In this document: one piece after another, positions 18,844 to 27,041 of the stretch
Position numbering within the stretch: position 1 is the stretch's first letter
Layout: every line of letters starts with the position of its first letter
Assembly: GCF_048270265.1 (NCBI RefSeq)
Contig: NZ_JBLWTD010000013.1
Coordinates: 1-64,000, forward strand
Source: Maricaulis sp048270265
GTDB lineage: Bacteria > Pseudomonadota > Alphaproteobacteria > Caulobacterales > Maricaulaceae
DNA: 64,000 nucleotides
Reading direction: 5' to 3'
Position numbers and translations under genes: made by a program
The notes under the pieces: generated by a model
The model's database searches: none
Seen by the model: the letters and a program-made list of their open reading frames with translations, nothing else
What the model was told of the DNA's origin: nothing

Positions 18844-19007
18844 GGGCGCCGGACACCTTCACGCAGGGCATCAAACCAGGCCGCATTCGCAAGCCCCGTG
18901 ATCGGTGCCCGCGCGCCAGCGAGTACCCGCTCACGTAAAACCTGCTTGGCCCGGGCCTTGCCGTCAGGCTTTAACGGTTTGACCGGGCGTGCCTTGCTCG
19001 TGGTCAT
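18840..19007 (-). CDS. Possible 55-residue protein with a ParD-like C-terminal end
   Basis: This ATG-started frame is short and its stop overlaps the feoB stop by three bases. The last 25 residues (LAGARAPITGLANAAWF, then DALREGVRR) line up with the C-terminal end of the ParD-like antitoxin at 20415-20657 (LEGARSAPKGPVDAAYF, then ADLRARAQR). That part of ParD proteins binds the ParE toxin. The N-terminus (MTTSKARPVKPLKPDGKARA) shows no ribbon-helix-helix strand, so this may be a decayed or truncated antitoxin. No ParE-like frame is adjacent and the ribosome site is weak. Confidence 0.35.
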   Translation of the reverse strand: MTTSKARPVKPLKPDGKARAKQVLRERVLAGARAPITGLANAAWFDALREGVRRP

Positions 19008-19062
19008 GGGCTCAGAATACTCGTTTCGGCGATGACCGGAAAGGTCACGAATAATCCCTCAC

Positions 19063-19109
19063 TTGACACGATACCAAAAGGTTTCCTATAAACGGAACCG
19101 AAAGGTTTC
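19063..19109 (+). promoter_or_regulatory. Sigma-70-type promoter with direct-repeat operator for the ArsR gene
   Basis: TTGACA (19063-19068) and TATAAA (19087-19092) are separated by 18 bases, a near-consensus promoter. The nonamer AAAGGTTTC occurs twice, at 19077-19085 and 19101-19109, flanking the -10 box; GGTTTCC and GGAACC also form an imperfect inverted repeat across it. ArsR-family repressors typically bind their own promoter at such places, so this is a likely autoregulatory operator. Confidence 0.65.
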
Positions 19110-19114
19110 ACATC

Positions 19115-19441
19115 ATGTCCACAGACCTCGACTCCGCCCAGCCTGTCTTCCGAGCCCTCGCCGATCCCACTCGGTGCGCGATTGTGAAACTGCTCGCTGA
19201 GCAGGATCTGCGCGTCGGCGATATCGCGGCGCATTTCGCGATGACGCGGCCGGCGGTGGCCAAGCATCTGGCGGTGCTCAAATCGGCCGATGTCATCCGT
19301 GTCAGCCAGGCCGGACGCGAGCGGATCAATTCCCTCAATCCGGCGGCGCTCAAAGCGGCCTCCGACTGGCTCAATTATTTCGATCACTTCTGGGACGACC
19401 GTCTGGCCGCCCTCAAATCTGCCGTGGAGGCTGACGCATGA
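19115..19441 (+). CDS. ArsR family winged-helix regulator
   Basis: 108 residues forming one winged-helix domain: VFRALADPTRCAIVKLLAEQ, the recognition region DIAAHFAMTRPAVAKHLAVL, and wing ADVIRVSQAGRERI. No metal-binding cysteine pair is visible, so it belongs to the ArsR branch paired with SRPBCC proteins rather than to metal sensors. Its stop overlaps the next gene by four bases. The strong promoter with repeated operator motifs directly upstream suggests autoregulation. Confidence 0.88.
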   Translation: MSTDLDSAQPVFRALADPTRCAIVKLLAEQDLRVGDIAAHFAMTRPAVAKHLAVLKSADVIRVSQAGRERINSLNPAALKAASDWLNYFDHFWDDRLAALKSAVEADA

Positions 19442-19860
19442 CCGAGCTCAAGATCACCAAGACCCTGTTTCTCAAAGCCCCGGCCAGCCATGTCTGGAAA
19501 TTCCTCACCGAGGCCGACAAGCTGGCGGTCTGGTTCCATCGCGGTGGCGCGGACCTCGTCGCCGATGGCGAATACAGCGTGCTGACCAATTCCCTGGGCA
19601 AGGAAGGCACGAAGATGTGCTGGGGCAAGGTGGTCGAATTTGATCCGCCACACCGCCTCGTCCACACCTTCACGCATGATCATCTCGACGGTGTCGAAAC
19701 CCTGTGTGTGTGGACGCTGGCCGATGCCGCGGGCGGCACGGTGCTGACGCTGGAACATACCGGTTGGGAAAAGGTCGGCGAAGCGGCCTTCAACATGGCC
19801 GCCAATCATGATGCCGGCTGGGACGAACACTTCCCTCGCCTGCGCCGCGTCGTCAGCTGA
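19438..19860 (+). CDS. SRPBCC (AHSA1-like) domain protein
   Basis: A 140-residue helix-grip protein of the activator-of-Hsp90/START-like family. The start KITKTLFLKAPASHVWKFLTE, the middle GGADLVADGEYSVL and the closing LEHTGWEKVGE with a C-terminal helix are typical. Such proteins bind hydrophobic ligands and often sit directly behind an ArsR regulator, as here (ATGA overlap). The ligand is unknown. Its end overlaps the convergent DUF1697 gene by eight bases. Confidence 0.85.
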   Translation: MTELKITKTLFLKAPASHVWKFLTEADKLAVWFHRGGADLVADGEYSVLTNSLGKEGTKMCWGKVVEFDPPHRLVHTFTHDHLDGVETLCVWTLADAAGGTVLTLEHTGWEKVGEAAFNMAANHDAGWDEHFPRLRRVVS

Positions 19861-20362
19861 TCGCGTCCGCCATATCGGCCAGTTTTGCGATCGTGTTCAT
19901 GTTCCGGGCGGTGCCGGCCTTTGCCGCCGGGATGACGAGTTTCGACTGGCCCATACCGCCCGGATAATGGACATAAATCTCGCGCGCTCCGGGGTGGATT
20001 TCCTCGTCCTTCCGATTGCGGATTCCGTCAGGCTCGCCCGGCGGCGCATCAAGGAAGATCGCCACGGTGCGATTGCCGGGCTGGCCGGCGAAAGGATTGG
20101 CCTGCAAAACGGCGCGCATCTCATCCGCAGTCCGCACCATCACCCCTACCGGCTTGCCGGCCCAGGCGAACAGCCGAGCCTCGAGGCCGGCCTTCACCGC
20201 CGCCGCATCCTGGTCGCTGGTGAAGACGACATTGCCTGAAGCAATCCAGGTCCGCACCCGGTCATGGCCGAGCCCTTCGCACATCGCGACGAGCTCGCCC
20301 ATCGGCAATTTGCCGGTGCCGCCGACATTGACGGCGCGCAGCAGGGCGATGAAAGCGGTCAT
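19853..20362 (-). CDS. DUF1697 family protein
   Basis: 169 residues beginning FIALLRAVNVGGTGKLPM, with RTWIASGNVVFTSD and PFAGQPGNRTVAIFL, the conserved pattern of DUF1697. The biochemical role of this family is not established. The frame is open upstream to 20473, but the ATG at 20362 has GGAG in front and starts exactly at the conserved domain. It lies just downstream of the ParD-like antitoxin gene, in the place where a parE toxin would normally be. Confidence 0.85.
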   Translation of the reverse strand: MTAFIALLRAVNVGGTGKLPMGELVAMCEGLGHDRVRTWIASGNVVFTSDQDAAAVKAGLEARLFAWAGKPVGVMVRTADEMRAVLQANPFAGQPGNRTVAIFLDAPPGEPDGIRNRKDEEIHPGAREIYVHYPGGMGQSKLVIPAAKAGTARNMNTIAKLADMADAIS

Positions 20363-20414
20363 GGCTGAGCTCCGGAGATATTGGGGCGAAATATCATCGC
20401 CAAGCACACACAGC

Positions 20415-20657
20415 TTATCCGGCAGGGTCACCGCGCTGCGCTCGCGCCCGCAGGTCTGCGAAATAGGCCGCATCGACCGGGCCTTTTGGGGCAGATCGTG
20501 CGCCTTCTAGCAGCAGCCCCCGCACCCGTTGAAGATCCATATCCTTGCGGATCAGCTCCCCGAGATATTCGCTCACGCTCCCGTACCCACCTTCCGCGAC
20601 TTGAGCGTGGACGAAGGCCTTCAGCGACCCCGGCAAGGAGATATTGATGGTGCGCAT
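20415..20657 (-). CDS. ParD-like ribbon-helix-helix antitoxin, apparently without a toxin
   Basis: 80 residues. The strand MRTINISLPGSLKAFVHAQV and helices GYGSVSEYLGELIRKDM form a ParD/CopG ribbon-helix-helix DNA-binding domain. The tail (LLLEGARSAPKGPVDAAYF, ADLRARAQ) is the toxin-binding segment of ParD. In a working module it would neutralise a ParE gyrase poison and repress its own promoter. The next gene downstream is DUF1697, not parE, and no ParE-like frame is visible within 1 kb, so this is an orphan, a remnant, or a regulator acting on a toxin elsewhere. Confidence 0.8.
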   Translation of the reverse strand: MRTINISLPGSLKAFVHAQVAEGGYGSVSEYLGELIRKDMDLQRVRGLLLEGARSAPKGPVDAAYFADLRARAQRGDPAG

Positions 20658-20841
20658 GCCGCCAGATTGATGCGGATGCCGGCACTTGGCAAGAATTTGC
20701 CGGGCAGGCGGAGTGAATTACGCGCTTCGGGTAGCCGCACCAGACGCCCGATCTACGAGCTCCCTGGCGCTAAACCGATGGCGGCCGACAGGGTAAAAGG
20801 GGGCGCGCCGGCCTCCGCGGCCGGACCGCGCCCCGTCCTGA

Positions 20842-21633
20842 TCAGCCCGCGATCGGTCCGCCGCGCGTGGAGGCGATGCCGCCATCGCAGACCACCGTGG
20901 TGCCGACGACATAATCACCGGCGCGCGAGGCGAGGAAGATCGCCGTGCCGGCCATGTCTTCAATTGTCCCGACGCGGCCCGATGGCACCGCCTGGGAAAC
21001 CAGATCGGCATGATCGCGCGCGACCTTGTTCATTTCCGAGGCGAAGGCGCCCGGCGCGATCGCGGTCATGACGATATTGTCGCGCACCAGTTCCAGCGCC
21101 ATGCGCTTGGTGAGATGGATGATGCCGGCCTTGCTGGCGGCGTAGGAATAGGTCTCGAGCATGTTGACGGAAATGCCGTCGACCGAGCCGATATTGATCA
21201 CCTTGGACGGCTGTTCCTTGCTGCCACCGGCCTTCAGCGCACCGAACAGGGCCTGGGTCAGGAAGAAGGGCCCCTTCACATTGACGTCCATCACCTTGTC
21301 CCAGCCATTTTCCGGGAATTCGGCAAAGGGCGCGCCCCAGGCAGCGCCCGCATTATTGACGAGAATGTCGAGCTTGCTCTCCTGCTTGAGGAATTGTGCC
21401 GCCAGTTCGCGGCAACCCTCGACGCTGGAGACATCGCCCGGGATGGCGACGCACTCGCCATATTGCGACAGCTCCTTGGCCGCCTCGAGACACGGCCCCG
21501 CCTTGCGCGCCGAGATATAGACCTTGGCACCCGCCCGCAGATAACCCTCGGCGATCATTGCCCCGATGCCGCGCGATCCGCCAGTGATAAGAGCCACACG
21601 GCCTTTGAGAGAGAAGAGGTTGTCCATGCTCAT
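20842..21633 (-). CDS. Short-chain dehydrogenase/reductase
   Basis: 263 residues with the classical SDR parts: cofactor motif TGGSRGIG (about residues 17-24), NNAG, catalytic serine in INIGSVDG, YSYAASK for Tyr and Lys, and PGAF. The closing CDGGIASTRGG is usual for FabG/gluconate 5-dehydrogenase-like members, and NAD(P)-dependent oxidation of a secondary alcohol is expected. The substrate is not evident. The start at 21633 (MSMDNLFSLKG) is preferred to the open frame up to 21786; an alternative ATG is at 21627. The gene stands alone. Confidence 0.85.
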   Translation of the reverse strand: MSMDNLFSLKGRVALITGGSRGIGAMIAEGYLRAGAKVYISARKAGPCLEAAKELSQYGECVAIPGDVSSVEGCRELAAQFLKQESKLDILVNNAGAAWGAPFAEFPENGWDKVMDVNVKGPFFLTQALFGALKAGGSKEQPSKVINIGSVDGISVNMLETYSYAASKAGIIHLTKRMALELVRDNIVMTAIAPGAFASEMNKVARDHADLVSQAVPSGRVGTIEDMAGTAIFLASRAGDYVVGTTVVCDGGIASTRGGPIAG

Positions 21634-21797
21634 GATCGGTCTCGCTGATTGGGCGCGGCGGGAGGTGTGGCGGCGCGGATTGGAAGAACGGGTTTGTCGA
21701 GCATGGATTAGCGTGAAGGGCGCGGGGCGTCCAGTTGAGATGTGGGTATGGGAAGAGATTGCGGCGAATTTCACTGAACCTCTCAAAACCCTCCGCC

Positions 21798-21846
21798 GTC
21801 ATCCCAGACGGATGCCCGCGCATGCGGGGGGCAGATCAGGGATCAC
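21798..21846. repeat. REP-like hairpin element, copy A
   Basis: The unit GTCATCCCAGACGGATGCCC, central GCGCATGCGG and closing GCAGATCAGGGATCA match copies at 33385 and (inverted) 33515. The inner bases form a palindrome, and the outer TCCCAGA/TCAGGGA is an imperfect stem. It lies in non-coding DNA upstream of the SDR gene. Confidence 0.7.
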
Positions 21847-22035
21847 AAGCTGTTGGCTTATAGGAAAATGAAGGCCCCCTGCTCCGCCGGGTCCGGCAGC
21901 ACATCCGCCACGCTGACCCGTTCAAAATCGTGCATCTGGTCGAGATAGGCATCGAAACAGGCCTTGTGGGGGACGCCGACGATGGCGAGGGCGTCTGCGC
22001 CGCGAACCGCTCTTTGACATCGCACAGACGCGCAG
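21847..22035. other. Non-coding stretch with a possible gene remnant
   Basis: This is part of the 490-base gap between the SDR and typA genes. On the minus strand, the last 45 or so codons ending at 21858 (ALAIVGVPHKACFDAYLDQ, then MHDFERVSVADVL) look like protein sequence. The frame's apparent start lies inside the typA terminator hairpin, so an intact gene is unlikely. I recognise no family. Confidence 0.25.
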
Positions 22036-22075
22036 CAAAACGGCATGGCCCCGATGGGAGCCATGCCGTGTGCAG
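22036..22075 (-). terminator. Intrinsic terminator of typA
   Basis: A 10-bp perfect stem, ACGGCATGGC (22040-22049) with GCCATGCCGT (22060-22069), has further CCC/GGG pairing inside. On the minus strand it is followed by TTTTGC. It sits about 57 bases beyond the typA stop. Confidence 0.75.
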
Positions 22076-22125
22076 TTTTCATAGTCTTGGTCAGAGCAGG
22101 CGAAATTCACCCGCTTTCAGAAACC

Positions 22126-23955
22126 CTAGCCACCCGCGGCGGTGCGGGCCCGCTTGCGCTCGAATTCCTTGAGGAAGATCTTGCGGATACGGATGGACTG
22201 CGGCGTCACTTCGACCAGCTCGTCATCATCGATGAACTCCAGCGCGAATTCGAGCGTCACCCGGATCGGCGGGGTCAGGACGATATTCTCGTCGGTGCCG
22301 GAAGCGCGCATATTGGTCAGTTTCTTGCCCTTGGTCGGGTTGACGACCATGTCGTCATCGCGGGCATTCACGCCAATGATCTGGCCTTCATAAATATCGG
22401 CCGCGTGACCGAGGAAGAGCTTGCCGCGATCCTGCAGGTTGAACAGCGAGAAGCCGGCCACCTTGCCATCGACCATGGAGACCATGGCGCCGTTGTGACG
22501 CTGGCCGAACCGGCCTTCGGTGCGCGGGGCATAGTGATCGAAACTGTGGAACAACAGGCCCGTACCCGAAGTCAGGGTCAGGAATTCGGAACGGAAACCG
22601 ATCAGGCCACGGGTCGGGATGACATAGTCCAGGCGTACCCGGCCATGCCCGTCCGGCACCATGTTCTTCAGTTCGGCGCGGCGCTGGCCGAGCTTTTCCA
22701 TCACGCCGCCCTGGTGGATTTCCTCCAGGTCGATGGTCAGGGCCTCGTAAGGCTCGCACGATACGCCGTCGATTTCCTTGAGCACGACCCGCGGACGTCC
22801 GACGGCGAGCTCGAAGCCCTCGCGGCGCATGGTCTCGATCAGGATGGAGAGGTGAAGTTCACCCCGGCCCATCACGTTGAACTTGTCGGCATCATCCATC
22901 TGCTCGACGCGCAGGGCGACATTGTGGATCAGCTCGCGATCAAGGCGTTCCTTGATATTGCGGCTGGTCACGAACTTGCCCTCGCGGCCGGCAAACGGGC
23001 TGTCATTGACCTGGAAGGTCATCGACAGGGTCGGCTCGTCAACGGAGAGAAGAGGCAGGCCTTCAACATGGTCCGGATCGCAGACCGTGTCGGAGATTTT
23101 CAGCTTGTCGATACCGGTGAAGGTAATGATGTCGCCAGCCTGGGCCGCATCGATCTCGACGCGCTCGAGGCCGTGAAAGCCGTAGAGCTGAAGGATCTTG
23201 CCCTTTTGCAGCGTGCCATCAGCCTTGGCGACCGTGACCGCCTGGTTCTTGCGGACGGTACCACGGGCGATGCGGCCAATGCCGATAACGCCGGTGAAGC
23301 TGGAATAATCGAGCGCCGACACCTGCAGCTGCAGCGGACCATCACGGTCAACCGGCGGCTCGGGCGTGTACTCGGTGATCATCTTGAAGAGCGGCTCCAT
23401 ATCGGTGCCGATCTCGCCCGGATTGCTCGCGGCCCAGCCCTGCAGGGCTGAGGCGTAAACGACCGGGAAGTCGAGTTGTTCTTCGGTGGCGCCGAGGCGA
23501 TCGAACAGGTCGAAGGTCTGGTCCAGCACCCAGTCAGGGCGCGCAGACGGACGGTCGGCCTTGTTGATCACGACGATCGGCTTGAGACCGCGCGCCAGGG
23601 CTTTCTTGGTGACGAAGCTGGTCTGCGGCATCGGGCCGTCAACGGCGTCGACGAGCAGAAGCACGCAATCGACCATGGAGAGGACGCGCTCCACTTCGCC
23701 GCCGAAATCGGCGTGTCCGGGGGTGTCGACGATATTGATCGACCATTCGCCCCAGGTGACAGCCGTGTTCTTGGCCAGAATTGTAATACCGCGTTCTTTC
23801 TCCAGATCGTTGGAGTCCATCATGCGTTCGGATGTATTGGCGCGTTCGCCCAGCGTGCCCGACTGCTTGAGCAGCTGGTCAACGAGGGTGGTCTTGCCGT
23901 GATCGACGTGCGCGACGATGGCAATATTGCGCAGCTTGTCGAGGGACGCGCTCAT
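22126..23955 (-). CDS. typA: Ribosome-associated translational GTPase TypA/BipA
   Basis: A 609-residue translation-factor GTPase: G1 AHVDHGKTT, G2 ERGITI, G3 DTPGHADFGGEVERVL, G4 NKADR. Domain II and the EF-G-like domains III and V follow, with the BipA C-terminal region (LIGFRSEFLTLTSGTGL). The length equals the family norm of about 605. It binds the 70S ribosome and aids 50S assembly and growth under stress or cold. It stands alone with a terminator downstream. Confidence 0.95.
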   Translation of the reverse strand: MSASLDKLRNIAIVAHVDHGKTTLVDQLLKQSGTLGERANTSERMMDSNDLEKERGITILAKNTAVTWGEWSINIVDTPGHADFGGEVERVLSMVDCVLLLVDAVDGPMPQTSFVTKKALARGLKPIVVINKADRPSARPDWVLDQTFDLFDRLGATEEQLDFPVVYASALQGWAASNPGEIGTDMEPLFKMITEYTPEPPVDRDGPLQLQVSALDYSSFTGVIGIGRIARGTVRKNQAVTVAKADGTLQKGKILQLYGFHGLERVEIDAAQAGDIITFTGIDKLKISDTVCDPDHVEGLPLLSVDEPTLSMTFQVNDSPFAGREGKFVTSRNIKERLDRELIHNVALRVEQMDDADKFNVMGRGELHLSILIETMRREGFELAVGRPRVVLKEIDGVSCEPYEALTIDLEEIHQGGVMEKLGQRRAELKNMVPDGHGRVRLDYVIPTRGLIGFRSEFLTLTSGTGLLFHSFDHYAPRTEGRFGQRHNGAMVSMVDGKVAGFSLFNLQDRGKLFLGHAADIYEGQIIGVNARDDDMVVNPTKGKKLTNMRASGTDENIVLTPPIRVTLEFALEFIDDDELVEVTPQSIRIRKIFLKEFERKRARTAAGG

Positions 23956-24071
23956 GAGTGTAATCCTGCTTGGTGAAAAGGCGCGCCCTCATACGCCGCC
24001 CAGCCCGGCATGGCCAGAGTTTATTCCGCATGTTCTATGAGCGCTGCCGGAGCGGGGGCGGTGCCGGCGGG

Positions 24072-25262
24072 CTAATTCTCGCCTGTCTCGTCCGCGGATT
24101 GTCTCCGTGACGCCGGGTGGGCGCGGGCCAGCACGGCCCGCAGGACGTGGAAACCGAGCGAGGCCAACAGGACAGTCGCGAACAGGCACCACGCCCAGAA
24201 GCGCGCGGTGGCGCGTGTCGAGCTCAGGTCTACAACAGAGACGAAATACCAGGACGGGCCGCGAATCCGGCTGAAGGCGATCATGTTCTCGCCGCCGGGC
24301 ACCACAAACACGCCGAACGGCCGCGGGTCCTCGCGAAGCATGAGCATGATCGCGTCGGGCTGCAGGCTCGCCTGGCCCTGGGCAGACGGCGCGAGGGCGC
24401 CGCGGGAGATGACGTCGCCATTGCGGTCAAACAGCAGGTTGACGCCGTGGGTCGGCGGCGTCGCCAAGGCCGATGTGAGGGTTTCGTTCATCGAGATCGA
24501 TGTCCCGAATCCGCCCAGCAAGGCCTCACCTTCGCGCACGGGTTGCCGGCATGCGCTGGCCACACGGGCGCCGCCGTCGGAATACACAAAGCGCGACAGC
24601 CCGGTGCATTGCATCTCGCTATTGGGGTTCAGATGCAGATCGAACAGGGCCGCATCCTCGTCCCCGCGCAACTCGAAATCGGCCGGCGCATCGGCACGAT
24701 AAAAGCTTAGCCGGTCCTCGCGACCGGGCGCGAAAATGACCATTCGCCGGTCCGGAGTGAAGAAATAGAGGCTGGTAAACCGGCCCAGAAAGGCCTCGCC
24801 GACGCTGCGAATGGTATGGAAGGCGGCCAGGTAGCGGCGCTTGTCCGTCTCGGTCATCTCGGCGCCGTCAGCGAGAAACGCGCCCACCCCGAAGACAATA
24901 TCGCCGCCGGGCAGGCTGGCACCATCGAACAATTCCGGCGCACTGCGGCGGGTGCCGTCACCATAGAGCGGGAAGAGGCGGTCAAATTCGGCGTCGACCG
25001 GCTGACCCTGCAGAGAGTCCAGCCGGCGCCGGAATGCCAGCTCGGCGGACTGGTTCAGTGCGCGTGCATCCTCGAATATCTGCGCCTCGCGCTCCGAACG
25101 CACCTGGATATAGGCCTGCAAATGCTGGGCCTGCGCCGCTTCAAGCGCACCGGCGAGGATCTGGTAACCGGCGAAACCGGCCAGCGCTGCCAGCATGGCG
25201 CAAAGCGCCAGATGCATGACAGGAATCAAAAATGGCCGGCTCGACAAACCATTTCTCCGCAT
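24072..25262 (-). CDS. Membrane-anchored periplasmic sensor-like protein without an output domain
   Basis: About 396 residues. An N-terminal helix (LALCAMLAALAGFAGYQIL) and a C-terminal helix (FWAWCLFATVLLASLGFHVL) enclose a periplasmic region of roughly 320 residues. Features such as SLYFFTPDRRMVIFAPGRED, SDGGARVASACRQPV and SWYFVSVVDLSS resemble the double Cache/PDC sensors of kinases and diguanylate cyclases. Only about 20 residues follow the second helix, so no kinase, GGDEF or chemotaxis domain is present, although a partner could supply one. An upstream in-frame TTG at 25292 is possible; neither start has a strong ribosome site. Confidence 0.65.
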   Translation of the reverse strand: MRRNGLSSRPFLIPVMHLALCAMLAALAGFAGYQILAGALEAAQAQHLQAYIQVRSEREAQIFEDARALNQSAELAFRRRLDSLQGQPVDAEFDRLFPLYGDGTRRSAPELFDGASLPGGDIVFGVGAFLADGAEMTETDKRRYLAAFHTIRSVGEAFLGRFTSLYFFTPDRRMVIFAPGREDRLSFYRADAPADFELRGDEDAALFDLHLNPNSEMQCTGLSRFVYSDGGARVASACRQPVREGEALLGGFGTSISMNETLTSALATPPTHGVNLLFDRNGDVISRGALAPSAQGQASLQPDAIMLMLREDPRPFGVFVVPGGENMIAFSRIRGPSWYFVSVVDLSSTRATARFWAWCLFATVLLASLGFHVLRAVLARAHPASRRQSADETGEN

Positions 25263-25309
25263 TGTTGTTGATCGCAACTTATTGACTCGCAATCCCTAGA
25301 CGCAAGGCG

Positions 25310-25843
25310 CTAAGAATTCGTATCCACAGGGGGCAAGGCATCCCGGGCTCGCGCTTCCACCGGCTGATCATCCGGCAGGGACTCCAGCAGCAAGCTGGAC
25401 AGGCGCTTGAGGCTGGCTTCGAATTGCCGGTGTTCCGGGGCGGTCAGGACAGCCCGGGCCCGGGTCGAGATGGTTTCGACCTGCGGGACCAGCGACTGGT
25501 AGACGGCCTCGCCGCTGGCGGTCAGGTGCAGATGACTGATCCGGCCATCATCCTGGGATGCTGTCCGGACCACCAGCCCGGCCTCCAGCAGGGCCTTGGT
25601 CGCCCGGCTGACGATTCCCTTGTCCATCGGCGTCACCGCGACCACTTCGGCCGCTGTACGCCCCGGCCGCTCGGCGATCGCGGCCATGACGCGCCATTGC
25701 GACAGGTTCAATCCCGCATCGCGCTTCACGATCGCCGCCGTGTGGCGCGAAATATGGTCCGCCAGCACCGTCAGCTGGTAGGGCCAATAAGTGTCGAGTT
25801 CGAGCACGCGCCGCGTGGCAGGAATGGTCCGGGCCTGGTTCAT
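25310..25843 (-). CDS. MarR family regulator, divergent from hppD
   Basis: 177 residues with a MarR winged helix: LNLSQWRVMAAIAERPGRTA, VVAVTPMDKGIVSRATKAL and the wing VVRTASQDDGRISHLHLT. Its promoter region is shared with hppD, and the 113-base gap contains a perfect inverted repeat, so control of tyrosine catabolism and of its own gene is the natural inference. The inducer would then probably be 4-hydroxyphenylpyruvate, homogentisate or a similar aromatic acid; nothing in the sequence proves this. Confidence 0.85.
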   Translation of the reverse strand: MNQARTIPATRRVLELDTYWPYQLTVLADHISRHTAAIVKRDAGLNLSQWRVMAAIAERPGRTAAEVVAVTPMDKGIVSRATKALLEAGLVVRTASQDDGRISHLHLTASGEAVYQSLVPQVETISTRARAVLTAPEHRQFEASLKRLSSLLLESLPDDQPVEARARDALPPVDTNS

Positions 25844-25854
25844 GCCGGCAAATT

Positions 25855-25897
25855 AGTTGTTTTCACAACTTGACGCAATAGCAACGACAATGATATT
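25855..25897. promoter_or_regulatory. hppD promoter with candidate MarR operator
   Basis: AGTTGT-TTTC-ACAACT (25855-25870) is a perfect 6-bp inverted repeat. It touches a -35-like TTGACG (25870-25875), followed 16 bases later by GATATT (25892-25897). The repeat lies 12 bases upstream of the MarR start on the other strand, so one site could serve both genes. Confidence 0.5.
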
Positions 25898-25956
25898 CCA
25901 ACCACAGGCTGACATGGACTCCATGCGGCCACATCATTCATTCCGGGAGATAATTC

Positions 25957-27033
25957 ATGGCCGATCTGTTCGAAAATCCTATGGGGCTGTGCGGCTTCGA
26001 ATTCGTCGAATTCACGGCACCGCAAAAGGGCATTCTGGAACCGGTCATGGCCTCGATGGGCTTCACCCATATCGCCAACCACCGCACCAAGGATGTCCAG
26101 CTCTGGCGCCAGGGCGGCATCAACATGATCCTGAATTACGAGCCCAATTCGCCAGCTGCCTATTACGCCGCCGAACACGGCCCGTCGGCCTGCGGCATGG
26201 GTTTCCGCGTCCGCAATGCGGCTGAAGCCTACAAGCTGGCCGTCTCCAAGGGCGCCGAGCCGATCGACATGAAGACCGGTTTCAGCGAGTTGCGCCTAGC
26301 CGCGATCAAGGGGATTGGCGGCGCCTCGGTCTATCTGATCGACCGTTTCGAGGACGGCACCTCCATCTATGATGTCGACTTCGAATTCATCGAGGGCGTC
26401 GACCGTCACCCGGCCGGCTGCGGCTTCAACGTCATCGATCACCTGACCCACAATGTTTACAAGGGCCGGATGGATTACTGGGCGAACTACTACGAAAACC
26501 TCTTCAATTTCCGCGAGATCCGCTATTTCGACATCAAGGGCGAATATACCGGCCTCGTCTCGCGCGCCCTGACGGCGCCGGACGGCCTGATCCGCATTCC
26601 GCTCAACGAGGAAAAGGGCGAGAAAGTCGGCCAGATCGAGGAATATCTGCGCGAGTACAAGGGCGAAGGCATCCAGCACATCGCCTTCTCCTGCGATAAC
26701 CTGATCGAATGCTGGGACCGTCTGAAAGCCTCCGGCGTCAAATTCATGCCGGCGCCGCCATCGACCTATTACGACATGCTCGACGACCGCCTGCCCGGCC
26801 ATGGCGAGCCGGCCGACGAGCTGCGCCAGCGCGGCATCCTGCTCGACGGCACCACCGAAGGCGGCGAGCCGCGCCTGCTGCTGCAGATCTTCTCGGAAAA
26901 GGCGATCGGCCCGGTCTTCTTCGAATTCATCCAGCGCAAGCAGGATGAAGGCTTCGGCGAAGGCAATTTCGAAGCCCTGTTCAAATCCATCGAGGCTGAC
27001 CAGCTCGCCCGCGGCGCCATCGACGCGGCCTAG
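25957..27033 (+). CDS. hppD: 4-hydroxyphenylpyruvate dioxygenase
   Basis: 358 residues with two VOC halves. The iron ligands are visible in the C-terminal half: H162 (VIDHLTHNV), H241 (IQHIAFSC) and E323 (PVFFEFIQRK). The enzyme converts 4-hydroxyphenylpyruvate and O2 to homogentisate and CO2, the second step of tyrosine degradation. GGGAG stands before the ATG. The next gene, a small VOC protein, follows after eight bases. The later pathway genes (hmgA, fahA, maiA) are not in the window. Confidence 0.95.
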   Translation: MADLFENPMGLCGFEFVEFTAPQKGILEPVMASMGFTHIANHRTKDVQLWRQGGINMILNYEPNSPAAYYAAEHGPSACGMGFRVRNAAEAYKLAVSKGAEPIDMKTGFSELRLAAIKGIGGASVYLIDRFEDGTSIYDVDFEFIEGVDRHPAGCGFNVIDHLTHNVYKGRMDYWANYYENLFNFREIRYFDIKGEYTGLVSRALTAPDGLIRIPLNEEKGEKVGQIEEYLREYKGEGIQHIAFSCDNLIECWDRLKASGVKFMPAPPSTYYDMLDDRLPGHGEPADELRQRGILLDGTTEGGEPRLLLQIFSEKAIGPVFFEFIQRKQDEGFGEGNFEALFKSIEADQLARGAIDAA

Positions 27034-27041
27034 GAGGCATC

